From NCBI GenBank assembly GCA_947384955.1, contig CANDJC010000022.1, forward strand, positions 1-48,009: a stretch of 48,009 bases of DNA, given 5' to 3'. A program made the position numbers and the translations under genes. Shown here one piece after another: positions 36,628-45,710 of this stretch. This stretch comes from an uncultured Eubacterium sp. (GTDB taxonomy: Bacteria > Bacillota > Clostridia > Lachnospirales > Lachnospiraceae). Within the stretch, counting starts at the first letter, position 1, and each line of letters begins with the position of its first letter. Below the pieces are notes generated by a model. It saw only the letters and a list, made by a program, of their open reading frames with translations. It ran no database searches and was not told the DNA's origin.

Positions 36628-36996
36628 CTATTCATCTTCCCGATAGCTCTCTATCAGAGATTTTATTTCCTCGGCCTGACTGCTGCTTAACCGGCTTTTT
36701 CCGATAAAAGCGGTCAGAAACTTCGGAAGCGAGCCGCCAAATGCCTCGTCCACAAACTGCCTGCTCTTTCCCGCGTAAAACTCCTCCCGGCTGATTCGTG
36801 CGGATACAACCGCTTTCACGTTCTGGAAAATGCCTCTGTCACATAATTTCTTTAGCACCGTAAACGTCGTAGACTTTTTCCAGTTCAGTTTTTCCTCACA
36901 TAACCTGACCAGCTGCATAGATGCAACCGGCTCGTGCTCCCAGATAATATCTGCAAATTTCGCTTCCGTTTCGGCAAGCTTATAATTGTGTATCAT
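36628..36996 (-). CDS. BlaI/MecI-family repressor
   Basis: This 122-residue winged-helix repressor begins MIHNYKLAETEAKFADIIWE, with the typical KSTTFTVLKKLCDRGIF recognition region and a C-terminal dimerisation part (FVDEAFGGSLPKFLTAFI). It should bind the inverted repeat upstream and repress its own operon until cut through the BlaR1-like partner. The ribosome site AAAGGAG is well placed before the ATG. No beta-lactamase gene is linked; the target may be unlinked or not antibiotic-related. Confidence 0.92.
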   Translation of the reverse strand: MIHNYKLAETEAKFADIIWEHEPVASMQLVRLCEEKLNWKKSTTFTVLKKLCDRGIFQNVKAVVSARISREEFYAGKSRQFVDEAFGGSLPKFLTAFIGKSRLSSSQAEEIKSLIESYREDE

Positions 36997-37050
36997 AGAC
37001 TGCTCCTTTCTGTTCTGTCTGAGTCCATTTCATTTCACAGCTGCAAAATC

Positions 37051-37110
37051 AGGTCTATATATGATAAACCTCCTAATTGGAAGTCTATCATATATAGACC
37101 TGAATGTCAA
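37051..37110 (-). promoter_or_regulatory. Promoter and operator of the blaI-blaR1 operon
   Basis: AGGTCTATATATGATA (37051-37066) and TATCATATATAGACCT (37086-37101) form a perfect 16-bp inverted repeat with a 19-bp spacer. Minus-strand TTGACA (37105-37110) and TAGACT 17 bp on place one arm between -35 and -10. BlaI-type repressors bind paired dyads of this kind. Confidence 0.8.
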
Positions 37111-37111
37111 G

Positions 37112-37140
37112 AAAAAAGGCCTGCCAGCTAAGCATGCCTT
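37112..37140 (-). terminator. Terminator of the rloA-rloB pair
   Basis: On the minus strand AAGGCATGC and GCAGGCCTT form a 9-bp stem with one mismatch, followed by a run of T. It begins 14 bases after the rloB-like stop and abuts the blaI promoter. Confidence 0.75.
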
Positions 37141-37154
37141 CTTTATTCACTGAT

Positions 37155-37799
37155 TCATTTCACCTTACTCCTTATTTCCTCCACCAGCTGGTAAACTGTC
37201 GTACATGGACACATCTGAGATGGCAGTGTTTTTCCCTCTCTCACACACTGCTCATACTTCTGCTTTGCTATCTGAAGAGCTTTTTCCTCATTTCCTGTCC
37301 GGGAAATTTTTTCATACAGCCCCGCATCTGATTTAGAGTATCTCTGACCGGTTTTTCTTTGAAAAATCTTTTCAAACTCACCACAGCACAGCCAGGACTC
37401 TATAATGGCTGGCATTGTTCCATAATAAGAATACATCCATATTTCAAAACATGGATTTGACCAGCCTGTATTTATACCCAGTTTTTCCGCTTCCATTATA
37501 ATTTTATCAAAATCTTTCACCTCATCTCTGTCGAACACAATCCACGGCATACGGTACTGTGCATCATATGCGGTCATTTCCAGGCATTTATCAATCATTG
37601 CTCTTGTTTTCGTTTCCACTACTTTAATTACCAGCTTATTTTGTACTGCTTTTGGAAGTTCTCTATGCAGTCCTTGAAAATAACATCTTTCTGTCGCCGC
37701 CGTATCTGTAACCAGCAAATAATAACCCAGTTCAGGAATCTTTAACGGCTGCCGCTGTTCTCTGGTCTTTCGATTGCCAGTCCTGTCTTTTCTTGCCAT
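37155..37799 (-). CDS. RloB-like protein (AbiLii type)
   Basis: This 214-residue protein has the RloB family pattern: a basic start (MARKDRTGNRKTREQRQP), YYLLVTDTAATERCYFQGL, then MPWIVFDRDEVKDF, and the diagnostic SNPCFEIWMYSYY. RloB proteins are thought to have a Toprim-like nuclease fold and act with an AAA ATPase in phage defence (AbiL). The usual first motif is (C/T)EGxxTExxYF; here the Glu-Gly is replaced by Asp-Thr (TDTAATE), so the catalytic site may be altered. It begins 6 bases after the ATPase gene, with AAGGAGGG inside the end of that gene. Confidence 0.85.
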   Translation of the reverse strand: MARKDRTGNRKTREQRQPLKIPELGYYLLVTDTAATERCYFQGLHRELPKAVQNKLVIKVVETKTRAMIDKCLEMTAYDAQYRMPWIVFDRDEVKDFDKIIMEAEKLGINTGWSNPCFEIWMYSYYGTMPAIIESWLCCGEFEKIFQRKTGQRYSKSDAGLYEKISRTGNEEKALQIAKQKYEQCVREGKTLPSQMCPCTTVYQLVEEIRSKVK

Positions 37800-37805
37800 A
37801 TACGA

Positions 37806-39068
37806 TTATCCCTCCTTAAAGATATCCATACTCCTTAATTCCGGAATCGCACCATATTTACCAGTCAGATAATTTTTCTCATAGCTCTCATCTTTTCGGA
37901 TTCTGGCGCCAGAATCATCTATGAAATCTGCCAGAGAATACAATTGGGAAATTCCCTGTGCGTCTTTTTGCGTAAACCACACTTCATCTCTCCTGAGAAG
38001 CTGATTAGACAGCTGCCATGTATCATGTGTTGTGAAAATTAACTGTGCATGATTTGTGTTAATTTCCGGGTTTAAAAAAGTAAGCAGAAAATTCCGTACC
38101 AGCAGCGGATGCAGACGGGCATTTAATTCGTCAATAAAAAATACACTCCCCTTCTGAAGGACATTCTGTAATTCTGGATACAGTGCAAACATTTTCAATG
38201 TTCCCGCGGATTCCATTCCCAAAGGAATCGCTGCAAATTCATCTGAATCTATTTTTTTGTGCAATGCACTGATTTTATATGTTTCTTCTTTCGATTCTGC
38301 GTCATGAGGAACCTTTTCTATCTCAAAATCCTTAATGTGTTCATCAAAAGAAGCAAAATATTCTATCACTTTCTTCTGCACCCTGCCATCATCTGCAAAA
38401 TTTTTCGGCAGGCGGCGTGACAGAAAGAAATTGGTAAACGGATCACCAAAGTCTGCAGACTCATTTGCCAGAAACCAGTCCCTGATATCTTTACACTGAT
38501 TCACTTTCAATTTCGCGCCAAGCGAAACAATTAAAACCTGCTTCTCCAATGCCGCCTGTATATTTTCCCTGCTGCTCTTTGGCAAGCCAGACAAATCCAG
38601 CGTATTTTCTTCAGCGGAACGATAAAAAACAGACTGAAACTTACGTGCTGTCTTAGCCTTGGAATTCAGCCATTCTTCCGTTACCCCATATTTATCCACA
38701 CAAAAACCATAATTATATGTTTTTTCTGTTTTATCCCCCGGAATTGTAAAATATATTTCAAAAGAGGACTCTGCATCACTGGAAACGTTATCAAACAAAA
38801 ACGGAACAGGTTTGTATTTTTCGAATTTTTCTTCTTCGTCTCCATATTTGAAAGATTCAATTACATAATCTGCCATATATCCAAATGCGTTATATATATT
38901 CGATTTTCCACTGGCATTTGCACCATATATGGCCGCCATGGGTAAAATCTTTTCATTTCCTTCTGAAACTACCCGCTCAGAAAACTCTGTCATCTTTGCC
39001 GCCGATAAGTCCAGAATTACTTCATCGCGAAATGATTTGTAGTTTTTAAAGCTAAACTGAATCAGCAT
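37806..39068 (-). CDS. RloA-like AAA ATPase (AbiLi type)
   Basis: This 420-residue protein is an SMC/OLD-like AAA ATPase. It starts with FSFKNYKSFRDEVILDLSA, has Walker A YGANASGKSN (49-57), a signature region LGMESAGTLKMF, Walker B GSVFFIDELNARLHP and the D-loop/His region IFTTHDTWQL. With RloB it forms a pair like AbiLi/AbiLii or RloA/RloB; related pairs (PARIS, OLD, Gabija) sense phage components and switch on a nuclease. Its own promoter lies upstream. The gene is intact. Confidence 0.88.
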   Translation of the reverse strand: MLIQFSFKNYKSFRDEVILDLSAAKMTEFSERVVSEGNEKILPMAAIYGANASGKSNIYNAFGYMADYVIESFKYGDEEEKFEKYKPVPFLFDNVSSDAESSFEIYFTIPGDKTEKTYNYGFCVDKYGVTEEWLNSKAKTARKFQSVFYRSAEENTLDLSGLPKSSRENIQAALEKQVLIVSLGAKLKVNQCKDIRDWFLANESADFGDPFTNFFLSRRLPKNFADDGRVQKKVIEYFASFDEHIKDFEIEKVPHDAESKEETYKISALHKKIDSDEFAAIPLGMESAGTLKMFALYPELQNVLQKGSVFFIDELNARLHPLLVRNFLLTFLNPEINTNHAQLIFTTHDTWQLSNQLLRRDEVWFTQKDAQGISQLYSLADFIDDSGARIRKDESYEKNYLTGKYGAIPELRSMDIFKEG

Positions 39069-39098
39069 GACTGCACCTCACATTTTTCATTACTGACT

Positions 39099-39126
39099 AT
39101 TATACCTCTTTTTTAACAATCAACAA
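39099..39126 (-). promoter_or_regulatory. Promoter of the rloA-rloB pair
   Basis: Minus strand TTGTTG (39121-39126), 16-bp spacer, TATAAT (39099-39104), about 30 bases before the ATG. Confidence 0.6.
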
Positions 39127-39195
39127 GATGCAAATTCGATTTTTTCTCACTTACATGTATTTTATCCTGCGAGCCACAGTTCGAAGTGCATATAA

Positions 39196-39275
39196 GCAGA
39201 CTGCTCAGGGCTTCTTACCATTCTGAAGCGGCCGCCGAAAGACCGGGCAAATCCCCTCTTCCGGCGGCCGCTAAT
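39196..39275 (-). repeat. Truncated family-1 element with a new outer stem
   Basis: GCAGACTGCTCAGGGCTTCTTACCATTCTGAA (in two parts, 39196-39227) matches the right half of the inner stem. Then GCGGCCGCCG (39228-39237) pairs perfectly with CGGCGGCCGC (39262-39271) around GACCGGGCAAATCCCCTCTT, which is shared with the copy at position 1. It begins nine bases after the uxaA stop and could act as a terminator. Confidence 0.7.
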
Positions 39276-39283
39276 CCATATTC

Positions 39284-40762
39284 CTAAAGCACCACGCCAT
39301 CCTTAAAAATCGAAATCCCGCGGTACCCCCGCCGTTCCGAGCAAGTTTTCTCCCCGCCCGCAACGCGCAGCACCAGCTCAAACAGCCGCTTTGCCGTATC
39401 CTCTAACGGCTCCCCGTCCGCTGCGGGGCCGGCGTCAAAGTCTATCCACCCTTTTTTCTTTTGTGCGAGCTGGCTGTTCGTCGCAATCTTTACCGTAGGA
39501 GCCGGCGCGCCGAACGGCGTGCCCCTTCCGGTTGTAAACAGAATCATATGCGCTCCCGCCGCCGTCATCGCTGTCGCAGACACCAGGTCATTTCCCGGGC
39601 CGTACAGCATGTTCAGCCCTCTGGTCACAACCGGGTCCGCATAGCCGATTACATCCGCAATCGGAGCCGTGCCGCCTTTCTGCACGCATCCGCAGGATTT
39701 ATCCTCCAGCGTCGTAATGCCGCCCTGGCGGTTTCCCGGACTCGGATTATCGTATACCACTTCATGATGGCTGATAAAGTAATTCTTAAAGCCGTTAATC
39801 ATATCCACAGCTTTCTTAAAAACCTCTTCATTCACGCAGCGGTTCATTAAAAAGCCCTCCGCCCCGAACATTTCCGGCACTTCTGTCAGCACTGTCGAGC
39901 CTCCTCTTGCGGTCAGCATATCGCTGAAGCGCCCGACAGCCGGATTTGCGGTTATTCCGGACAGCCCGTCCGAACCGCCGCACTTCATGCCGATAACCAG
40001 CTCGCTGACTAAAACCGGTTCCCTGTGAAACCGGGAAGCATACGCCGCGCACTCTGCCAGCAGTTCTTTTGCCCGTGCCAGCTCGTCTTCTTCTTCCTGG
40101 CAGATTAAAAATTTCACGCGGTCATGGTCATAATCTCCGAGCTCTTCCAAAAACTGCTCATGCGTCAGATTCTCGCACCCAAGCCCGACGACAAGCACCG
40201 CCGCCGCATTCGGATGACGGACAAGCGCCGCTAACAGCTTTCTTGTCTGCGCATGGTCTTCCCCGGTCTGGCTGCAGCCAAACGGATGCGGAAATGCATA
40301 CAGCCCGTCAATCGTGCCGTTTACCAGGTTCTGGTTTTCTTTTACAATTTCCCCTGCTACATCATTGACGCATCCGACGGTCGGAATGACCCAGATTTCA
40401 TTGCGGATTGCCGCGCGGCCGTCCTTTCTTCGAAATCCCTGGAAATATTCGGGCTGTTCTGCCTTCGGGTACTGAATGTCCGGCTCATAGCGGTACGTCA
40501 TTTCCCCTTCCAGATTCGTTGCCATATTGTGCGTATGCATCCATGTGCCGGGCGCCGCGTCCTGAGTGGCATGTCCGATTGGAAATCCGTACTTGATTAC
40601 GTTTTCCCCTTTCGCAATCGGCTTTAAGGCAATTTTATGCCCCTGTGGGATATCCTGCACTGCCTGTATCATATATCCGCCGGCTTTTACAGTCTCGCCT
40701 TTAGCAACCGGGTGAAGCGCAACCGCTACATTGTCTGTTTCCGTAATCTGAATTGTTTTCAT
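39284..40762 (-). CDS. uxaA: Altronate dehydratase
   Basis: This 492-residue enzyme dehydrates D-altronate to 2-keto-3-deoxy-D-gluconate in hexuronate breakdown. The N-terminal SAF domain (1-95; VAVALHPVAKGETVKAGG and MHTHNMATNLEG) and the large catalytic domain (GFRRKDGRAAIRNEIWVIPT, GCSQTGEDHAQT, GMKCGGSDGLSGITANPAVG, FTTGRGTPFGAPAPTVKIATN) are complete, so N and C domains are fused as in the classical enzyme. It begins 5 bases after uxaB and probably depends on translational coupling. Confidence 0.95.
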   Translation of the reverse strand: MKTIQITETDNVAVALHPVAKGETVKAGGYMIQAVQDIPQGHKIALKPIAKGENVIKYGFPIGHATQDAAPGTWMHTHNMATNLEGEMTYRYEPDIQYPKAEQPEYFQGFRRKDGRAAIRNEIWVIPTVGCVNDVAGEIVKENQNLVNGTIDGLYAFPHPFGCSQTGEDHAQTRKLLAALVRHPNAAAVLVVGLGCENLTHEQFLEELGDYDHDRVKFLICQEEEDELARAKELLAECAAYASRFHREPVLVSELVIGMKCGGSDGLSGITANPAVGRFSDMLTARGGSTVLTEVPEMFGAEGFLMNRCVNEEVFKKAVDMINGFKNYFISHHEVVYDNPSPGNRQGGITTLEDKSCGCVQKGGTAPIADVIGYADPVVTRGLNMLYGPGNDLVSATAMTAAGAHMILFTTGRGTPFGAPAPTVKIATNSQLAQKKKGWIDFDAGPAADGEPLEDTAKRLFELVLRVAGGEKTCSERRGYRGISIFKDGVVL

Positions 40763-40767
40763 AGTCT

Positions 40768-42267
40768 TTACAGACAGCCTGCAAACGCCGCCTTTGCCCC
40801 TTTCGTCCGAATCATGCTGAGTGCTTCTACCACTGCTTCTTCAAATCCCGCAATTTCAGTCAGATTCTGCTCCCACATCTGCGTATTGCTCATTACGGCA
40901 TGTACAAGCGCTTCCCCGCTGTCGTTTTTATGCGCTTCGTAAAATTCCAGGACAAAACGGTCGTCGCTTACCGTATATTCATTGCCCAGAGGACGCCTGC
41001 ATACCAGTCCTTCCTCCGTCAGCTTTTGAATATCGCTGCTGTAAAAGGCAATGTATGCCGCAAATGACATCGTAAGACAGACCGGAAGCGTGCCCTTTTC
41101 TTTTACATATTCCAGGAAAGACGGCAGATTGCGCGCTTTCCATTTGGATGTGGAATTCAAAGAAATGCTCATCAGCTCATGGTCTACAAACGGATTGTTA
41201 AAGCGGTCCTGGACAGCTGCCGCAAACTGGTTCAGGTCGTCTTTGTTTAACGGAAGCGTCGGAATGACTTCTTCATTCAGCATCTTATTCATAAATCCGC
41301 GGATGACATCATCATGCATACAGTCGCGGACAATATTTTCTCCGGCCAGATAAGCCCCCAGCACAAATCCGGTATGCGCCCCGTTTAAAATCCGCACCTT
41401 TCTCTTTTTATAAGGACTCATATCCGGCGTCACAAAAACCTTGTCCAGAAGTCCTGCTTTTTTAAACGGCAGAATGTCATTCAGCTTCTCATCTCCTTCT
41501 ATCACCCATACGCCGAATACCTCTCCGACATCTAAAATCGCATCCTCATATCCGTGCTGTTCGGCAAGCCTTGCCGTTTCCGCCTCATCGCGGATACGCC
41601 CCGGCACAATGCGGTCTACCAAAGAGCCGCAGAACGTACACGCCTCACTGACATAACTTCGAAAACCGTCTTCTAACCCCCACTGGTCTGTGTACTGGTT
41701 CACGCACTTTAGCAGTTCCTTTCCGTTATTGTCAATCAGCTCGCATGCAAGAACTATAACGCCCGGTTTTCCTGCCTGGTAACGGCGGTACAGCACCTGG
41801 GTCAGCTTTGCCGGAAAGCTCGACGGCGGGCAGTCATCCTTCTGGCAGGATGCGTCGTAGGCAATCCCCGCTTCCGTTGTATTCGAAACGATAATCTCCA
41901 GCTCGTCGCTGGCCGCAATTTCCATCACCGCCTCATAATCCTCTTTTACATAAGGATTCAGACAGCGGCTGACACTCGAAATCACACGTCTTTCGTCCAC
42001 CTTTTCCCCTTTTTCGCTCCCGCGCAGATACAGTGTGTACAGCCCTTCCTGCTCATTAATCATATCCGCAAGCCCCGGCTTAATCGGCTGCACCAGCGCA
42101 CATTTTCCGTTCCAGCCCGCTTTCTCATTTGCCAGGTCAAACCAGTAGTCCGCAAACGCACGCAGAAAATTCCCCTCTCCAAACTGCAGCACTTTTTCCG
42201 GCGCGTCTTTTAAAATATACCCGCTGTATCCGGTTTTTTCCAATACTTCATAATTCAATTTATCCAT
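40768..42267 (-). CDS. uxaB: Tagaturonate reductase (altronate oxidoreductase)
   Basis: This 499-residue NAD-dependent mannitol-dehydrogenase-family enzyme interconverts D-tagaturonate and D-altronate. Motifs include VLQFGEGNFLRAFADYW (N-terminal dinucleotide fold), IVSNTTEAGI, VIVLACELIDNNG, and the catalytic-region KKRKVRILNGAHTGF. The length and the start fit UxaB rather than UxuB (fructuronate reductase). It forms a two-gene transcription unit with uxaA and has its own promoter 187 bases upstream. Confidence 0.92.
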   Translation of the reverse strand: MDKLNYEVLEKTGYSGYILKDAPEKVLQFGEGNFLRAFADYWFDLANEKAGWNGKCALVQPIKPGLADMINEQEGLYTLYLRGSEKGEKVDERRVISSVSRCLNPYVKEDYEAVMEIAASDELEIIVSNTTEAGIAYDASCQKDDCPPSSFPAKLTQVLYRRYQAGKPGVIVLACELIDNNGKELLKCVNQYTDQWGLEDGFRSYVSEACTFCGSLVDRIVPGRIRDEAETARLAEQHGYEDAILDVGEVFGVWVIEGDEKLNDILPFKKAGLLDKVFVTPDMSPYKKRKVRILNGAHTGFVLGAYLAGENIVRDCMHDDVIRGFMNKMLNEEVIPTLPLNKDDLNQFAAAVQDRFNNPFVDHELMSISLNSTSKWKARNLPSFLEYVKEKGTLPVCLTMSFAAYIAFYSSDIQKLTEEGLVCRRPLGNEYTVSDDRFVLEFYEAHKNDSGEALVHAVMSNTQMWEQNLTEIAGFEEAVVEALSMIRTKGAKAAFAGCL

Positions 42268-42453
42268 TCCCTGCTAATCCATCCTTTCCTGTTTTTTTAT
42301 ATTCCAGCCTCTGTTCCAGGCAGATATTTCTGATTTTGATTCCGTTATCCTGCATCATTCATCCGGCAATCCCGCAAAAACATATGTTATTTCCAATGCC
42401 TGTTTATCATGATTGAAAGAAACCGTATTCTGCCAGTGCATTTTTATGGTACT

Positions 42454-42482
42454 ATCATATCATTCCTTCTATGTCATTTCAA
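42454..42482 (-). promoter_or_regulatory. Promoter of uxaBA
   Basis: Minus strand TTGAAA (42477-42482), 17-bp spacer, TATGAT (42454-42459). It lies in the 346-base gap between dctM and uxaB, which holds no other gene. Confidence 0.6.
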
Positions 42483-42557
42483 TGAAATCATCTATCCGGC
42501 CGCTGCTCCATCCTGCCGAAACTGTTCTGGCAGCTTTCTTAAAAGCGATACGAAACA

Positions 42558-42595
42558 GAATCTGCGCCCGGTAAAGCAGCACCAGCCGCAGATTC
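42558..42595 (-). terminator. Possible terminator after dctM
   Basis: GAATCTGCG (42558-42566) and CGCAGATTC (42587-42595) form a perfect 9-bp stem with a 20-base loop, 18 bases after the dctM stop. The following T run is short, so part of transcription may continue into uxaBA. Confidence 0.45.
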
Positions 42596-42613
42596 GATTT
42601 TTCCGTTCCCGGC

Positions 42614-43912
42614 TTAATAAAACAGTCCTACCAGCGCTGTTGTACAAAACGGAACATACGTCAGCAGAAGCAGAACCACTGCCAGCAGAATATAATACGG
42701 CACAGCCTCTTTGATAAAGCTCTTTGTCTTACATCCTGTAATTCCGCAGGTCACAAACATCAGCGTACCCATCGGAGGTGAAAACGCGCCAATCGCATTG
42801 TTAAAAATATAAACCATCGCAAACTGAATTTCATCGATGCCATAGCTCGCCGCAATCGGCGCAAGAAGCGGCACCAGAATAATCATCGATGCATTTCCTT
42901 CAATAAACATCCCCACTATAATTATAATAAGGAAGATATTCACTACTATCAGAAACACATATTTGCTGTGAATCGCTGTCATCATCCATTCTGTCAGCTG
43001 CTGCGGAATCCTCTCCTTGGTCAGTATCCAGGAAAAAACAGCCGCCGCAGACACAATCAGCATAATCGAAGCCGTCGTAGTAACCGTTTCCTTTAAAGCA
43101 ACGGTCATATCCTTTAACTTCAGCTCTCTGTAAATAAGACCGAGTATGACCGCATAAATAATGGCAACCGCTCCCGCCTCAGTAGCTGTAAATACCCCGA
43201 GACGAATGCCGCCGATAATAATAATCGGAAGGCACAGCGGAAGAATCGCAGGCTTTGCGGCTTTTCCAAACTCTTTCGGAGAAATCTTTTCCGTCCGCAT
43301 CGGCACATAGCCGCGCTTTTTGGAAATAAACGCTGTTAAAAGCATCATGGAGATACAAAGAATCGCCCCTACGCCGATACCGGAAATAAACAGCTTGCCA
43401 ATCGAAACATTCGCGATGCACCCGTAAAGAATCATTGCGATACCCGGCGGAATTAACGGCGTAATCATAGAGGATGCCGCTGTAACCACAGTGGAAAACG
43501 ACTTGGAAAATCCTGCTTTTTCCATTTCAGGAACCATCATTTTTGCTTCCATGGCTGCGTCCGCAATATTCGAGCCGGAAAGTCCGCCCATCAGTGTAGA
43601 AAGGAGGATATTTACCTGTGCCAGCCCGCCCGTCATGCGCCCGGTCAGTACCGAACAGAAATCCATAATCCTGGAAGTCACGCCCGTATAATTCATAACA
43701 ATGCCCGCACAGACAAAAAACGGAATTGCCAGAAGCGAGATGCTTTCTACTCCGGTAATCGCCTGCTGCGCAAAAATAATCGGATTTGCACCTGGATTCA
43801 GCACAAAATAAAACGCGGATGCCCCTAAGACCGCAATAAAGACCGGTACCTTCAAAAACAAAAGTACCAAAAGAGCAACAGCACAAATCGCAATAATCGC
43901 TGAACTAGACAT
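42614..43912 (-). CDS. dctM: TRAP transporter large permease (DctM)
   Basis: This 432-residue membrane protein, with about a dozen hydrophobic segments, is the ion-coupled channel subunit of a TRAP transporter. It has family motifs such as VPVFIAVLGASAFYF, IPFFVCAGIVMNYTGV, LMGGLSGSNIADAAME, ITPLIPPGIAMILYG and GAFSPPMGTLMFVTCGIT. Its start overlaps the stop of the small-permease gene (TAATG), as usual for coupled TRAP subunits. Confidence 0.95.
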   Translation of the reverse strand: MSSSAIIAICAVALLVLLFLKVPVFIAVLGASAFYFVLNPGANPIIFAQQAITGVESISLLAIPFFVCAGIVMNYTGVTSRIMDFCSVLTGRMTGGLAQVNILLSTLMGGLSGSNIADAAMEAKMMVPEMEKAGFSKSFSTVVTAASSMITPLIPPGIAMILYGCIANVSIGKLFISGIGVGAILCISMMLLTAFISKKRGYVPMRTEKISPKEFGKAAKPAILPLCLPIIIIGGIRLGVFTATEAGAVAIIYAVILGLIYRELKLKDMTVALKETVTTTASIMLIVSAAAVFSWILTKERIPQQLTEWMMTAIHSKYVFLIVVNIFLIIIIVGMFIEGNASMIILVPLLAPIAASYGIDEIQFAMVYIFNNAIGAFSPPMGTLMFVTCGITGCKTKSFIKEAVPYYILLAVVLLLLTYVPFCTTALVGLFY

Positions 43913-44397
43913 TAATCCTCTCCCCCTTTCTTATCAAAATACTTGCTGTAAAAATAGCTGACAATCATTAATATGTAAGACACCGGAGCAATCCCGTACT
44001 GCAGCGTCATTGGAATTTTCAGCATGCTCGATGCCCTTCCGTTCTTTACAAACATCTGTATAAATCCAAAGCTGTTGTAAAGCAGATATGCAATCACAAG
44101 AAATACAATGATATCAATCACATAACTGATGATTTTCTGCACAGCCTGCGGAAACATTTCTACAATCATCTCAATCGCTACATGACTGCCCGTACGAAAC
44201 GCCGCCCCTCCTGCCGCAAATACAATCCATACCATGCAAAACAGCTGTACCTCCTCTAACCAGGTAAACGGCTGACCGATAATATAACGCATCACCACTC
44301 CGGCAAATGTCAGTGCAATCAGCACAATCAGTGCAATGCCGGCGACTATAATATCCAGATTCCCTGCTATACTTTTCAGCGTGCTTTTTTCTTTCAT
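43912..44397 (-). CDS. dctQ: TRAP transporter small permease (DctQ)
   Basis: This 161-residue protein has four hydrophobic segments (about 15-35, 48-68, 88-110 and 128-150) and the family motif FTWLEEVQLFCMVWIVFAAGG followed by AFRTGSHVAIEMI. It forms the membrane complex with DctM. A 117-base gap separates it from dctP and contains a hairpin. Confidence 0.93.
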   Translation of the reverse strand: MKEKSTLKSIAGNLDIIVAGIALIVLIALTFAGVVMRYIIGQPFTWLEEVQLFCMVWIVFAAGGAAFRTGSHVAIEMIVEMFPQAVQKIISYVIDIIVFLVIAYLLYNSFGFIQMFVKNGRASSMLKIPMTLQYGIAPVSYILMIVSYFYSKYFDKKGGED

Positions 44398-44430
44398 CTG
44401 AATTCTCCCCTTTCAGCATATTTCTGCCGT

Positions 44431-44496
44431 AAAACAGCTGCCGCAGCCAGGCAGCAAAAGTCCTGTATCCGTACCGCTTTCTGCGCCAGCTGTTTT
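44431..44496 (-). terminator. Hairpin between dctP and dctQ
   Basis: AAAACAGCTG (44431-44440) pairs with CAGCTGTTTT (44487-44496). A leaky terminator or mRNA-end stabiliser here would give more binding protein than permease, a usual arrangement in transporter operons. Confidence 0.5.
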
Positions 44497-44514
44497 TATG
44501 TCCGGACGGAAATC

Positions 44515-45621
44515 TTATTCTGCGCCCATTGCTGCTCTTACCGTATCATAAAGATTATCAGACCATCCAAAATCAGCGCCTTTTTCATAAAATGCCTGAG
44601 CCTTGTCACGGAATCCCTGCATCACTTCTTCAGACGGCTCCACAACCGTAACGCCTTCATCCTTCATCTTCTGCAGATACTCTTCGTTCGACTGGTCTAC
44701 CAGGTCATTATTGATAAGCCCTGCTTCTTCCCCTGTAGAAACCAGAAGCTCCTGCTGCTCTGCGGACAGACTGTTAAACAGGTCGGCACTCATAACCCAT
44801 GTCGTGAAATTTAATACATGCGCGTCTAAAATCAGGTTCGATGCTACTTCATGCAGCTTTCTTCCATATAATGTCGCTAACGGATTCTCCGCGCCGTCAA
44901 TCGTCCCCTGCTGAAGCGCGGTATATACATCGCCAAGGTCCATGCCTGTAGAAGTAGCGCCAAGGACATCAAATCCGACGGACTGAATCTGATTGCCCGG
45001 TACACGAATCTTTAACCCGGAAAGGTCTTCCACCTTTTCTACCGGTTTGGTTGTCAGCGTATGCCGTTCGCCGTATTTCCAGTTTGAAGTCACAATCTTT
45101 AACCCCTTGCCCTCTAACTGTGAGCACATATCCTGATACCAGTCGCTTTCAATCAGCGTCCAGCACTGGTCCCAGTCATCAAATAAAAACGGCCCGAACA
45201 CAATCCCAAAATCCGGCACACCGTAATCCGCATAAAAAGCGCCGTCCGCAAGCGTAATATACGGCTCGCCGAGCGTCATGCCGTCAATCAGCTCATTCTT
45301 GCTGCCCAGCTGGCTGTCCGGATACAGTTCCAGCTGCAGGCTGCCGTCCCCTTTTTCCTCCACAAGCGATTTCCATTTCTCAAGCGCCTGCCCAATCGGC
45401 TCCGAAATCGAATTTTCAAAACCAATCTGAAGCGTCACCGCATCTGCCGAAGCCCCGCCGGAAGACGGCTCTTTTTCTCCTTCGGAAGCATCCCCTTTTT
45501 CTCCCGAATCCGATGCAGCGCCGCTGTCACCGGAACTGCCTGTGCCGTTTTCTGACCCGCATGCTGTCAAAGACACTGCCATAACCCCTGCCAATACCAT
45601 TGCTAATAATTTCTTTTTCAT
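44515..45621 (-). CDS. dctP: TRAP transporter substrate-binding lipoprotein (DctP family)
   Basis: This 368-residue protein has a lipoprotein signal (MVLAGVMAVSLTAC, Cys21), an acidic Ser/Gly linker, and the DctP fold: LQIGFENSISEPIGQALEKW, SQLGSKNELIDGMTLG, LKIRVPGNQIQSVGFDVLGA and TALQQGTIDGAENPLATLYG. The conserved Arg (KIRVP) that holds the carboxylate of the ligand is present. With the neighbouring uxaBA and dehydrogenase genes, the ligand is probably an aldonate or hexuronate. GAAAGGAG precedes the ATG. Confidence 0.94.
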   Translation of the reverse strand: MKKKLLAMVLAGVMAVSLTACGSENGTGSSGDSGAASDSGEKGDASEGEKEPSSGGASADAVTLQIGFENSISEPIGQALEKWKSLVEEKGDGSLQLELYPDSQLGSKNELIDGMTLGEPYITLADGAFYADYGVPDFGIVFGPFLFDDWDQCWTLIESDWYQDMCSQLEGKGLKIVTSNWKYGERHTLTTKPVEKVEDLSGLKIRVPGNQIQSVGFDVLGATSTGMDLGDVYTALQQGTIDGAENPLATLYGRKLHEVASNLILDAHVLNFTTWVMSADLFNSLSAEQQELLVSTGEEAGLINNDLVDQSNEEYLQKMKDEGVTVVEPSEEVMQGFRDKAQAFYEKGADFGWSDNLYDTVRAAMGAE

Positions 45622-45710
45622 GTTTTTCTCCTTTCAATGCTCCATCTTATTTAATCAGAAGTTTATCCTGGATTTCATCCCATTTTTATCCAGCCCTTTA
45701 CCAGAATTTA

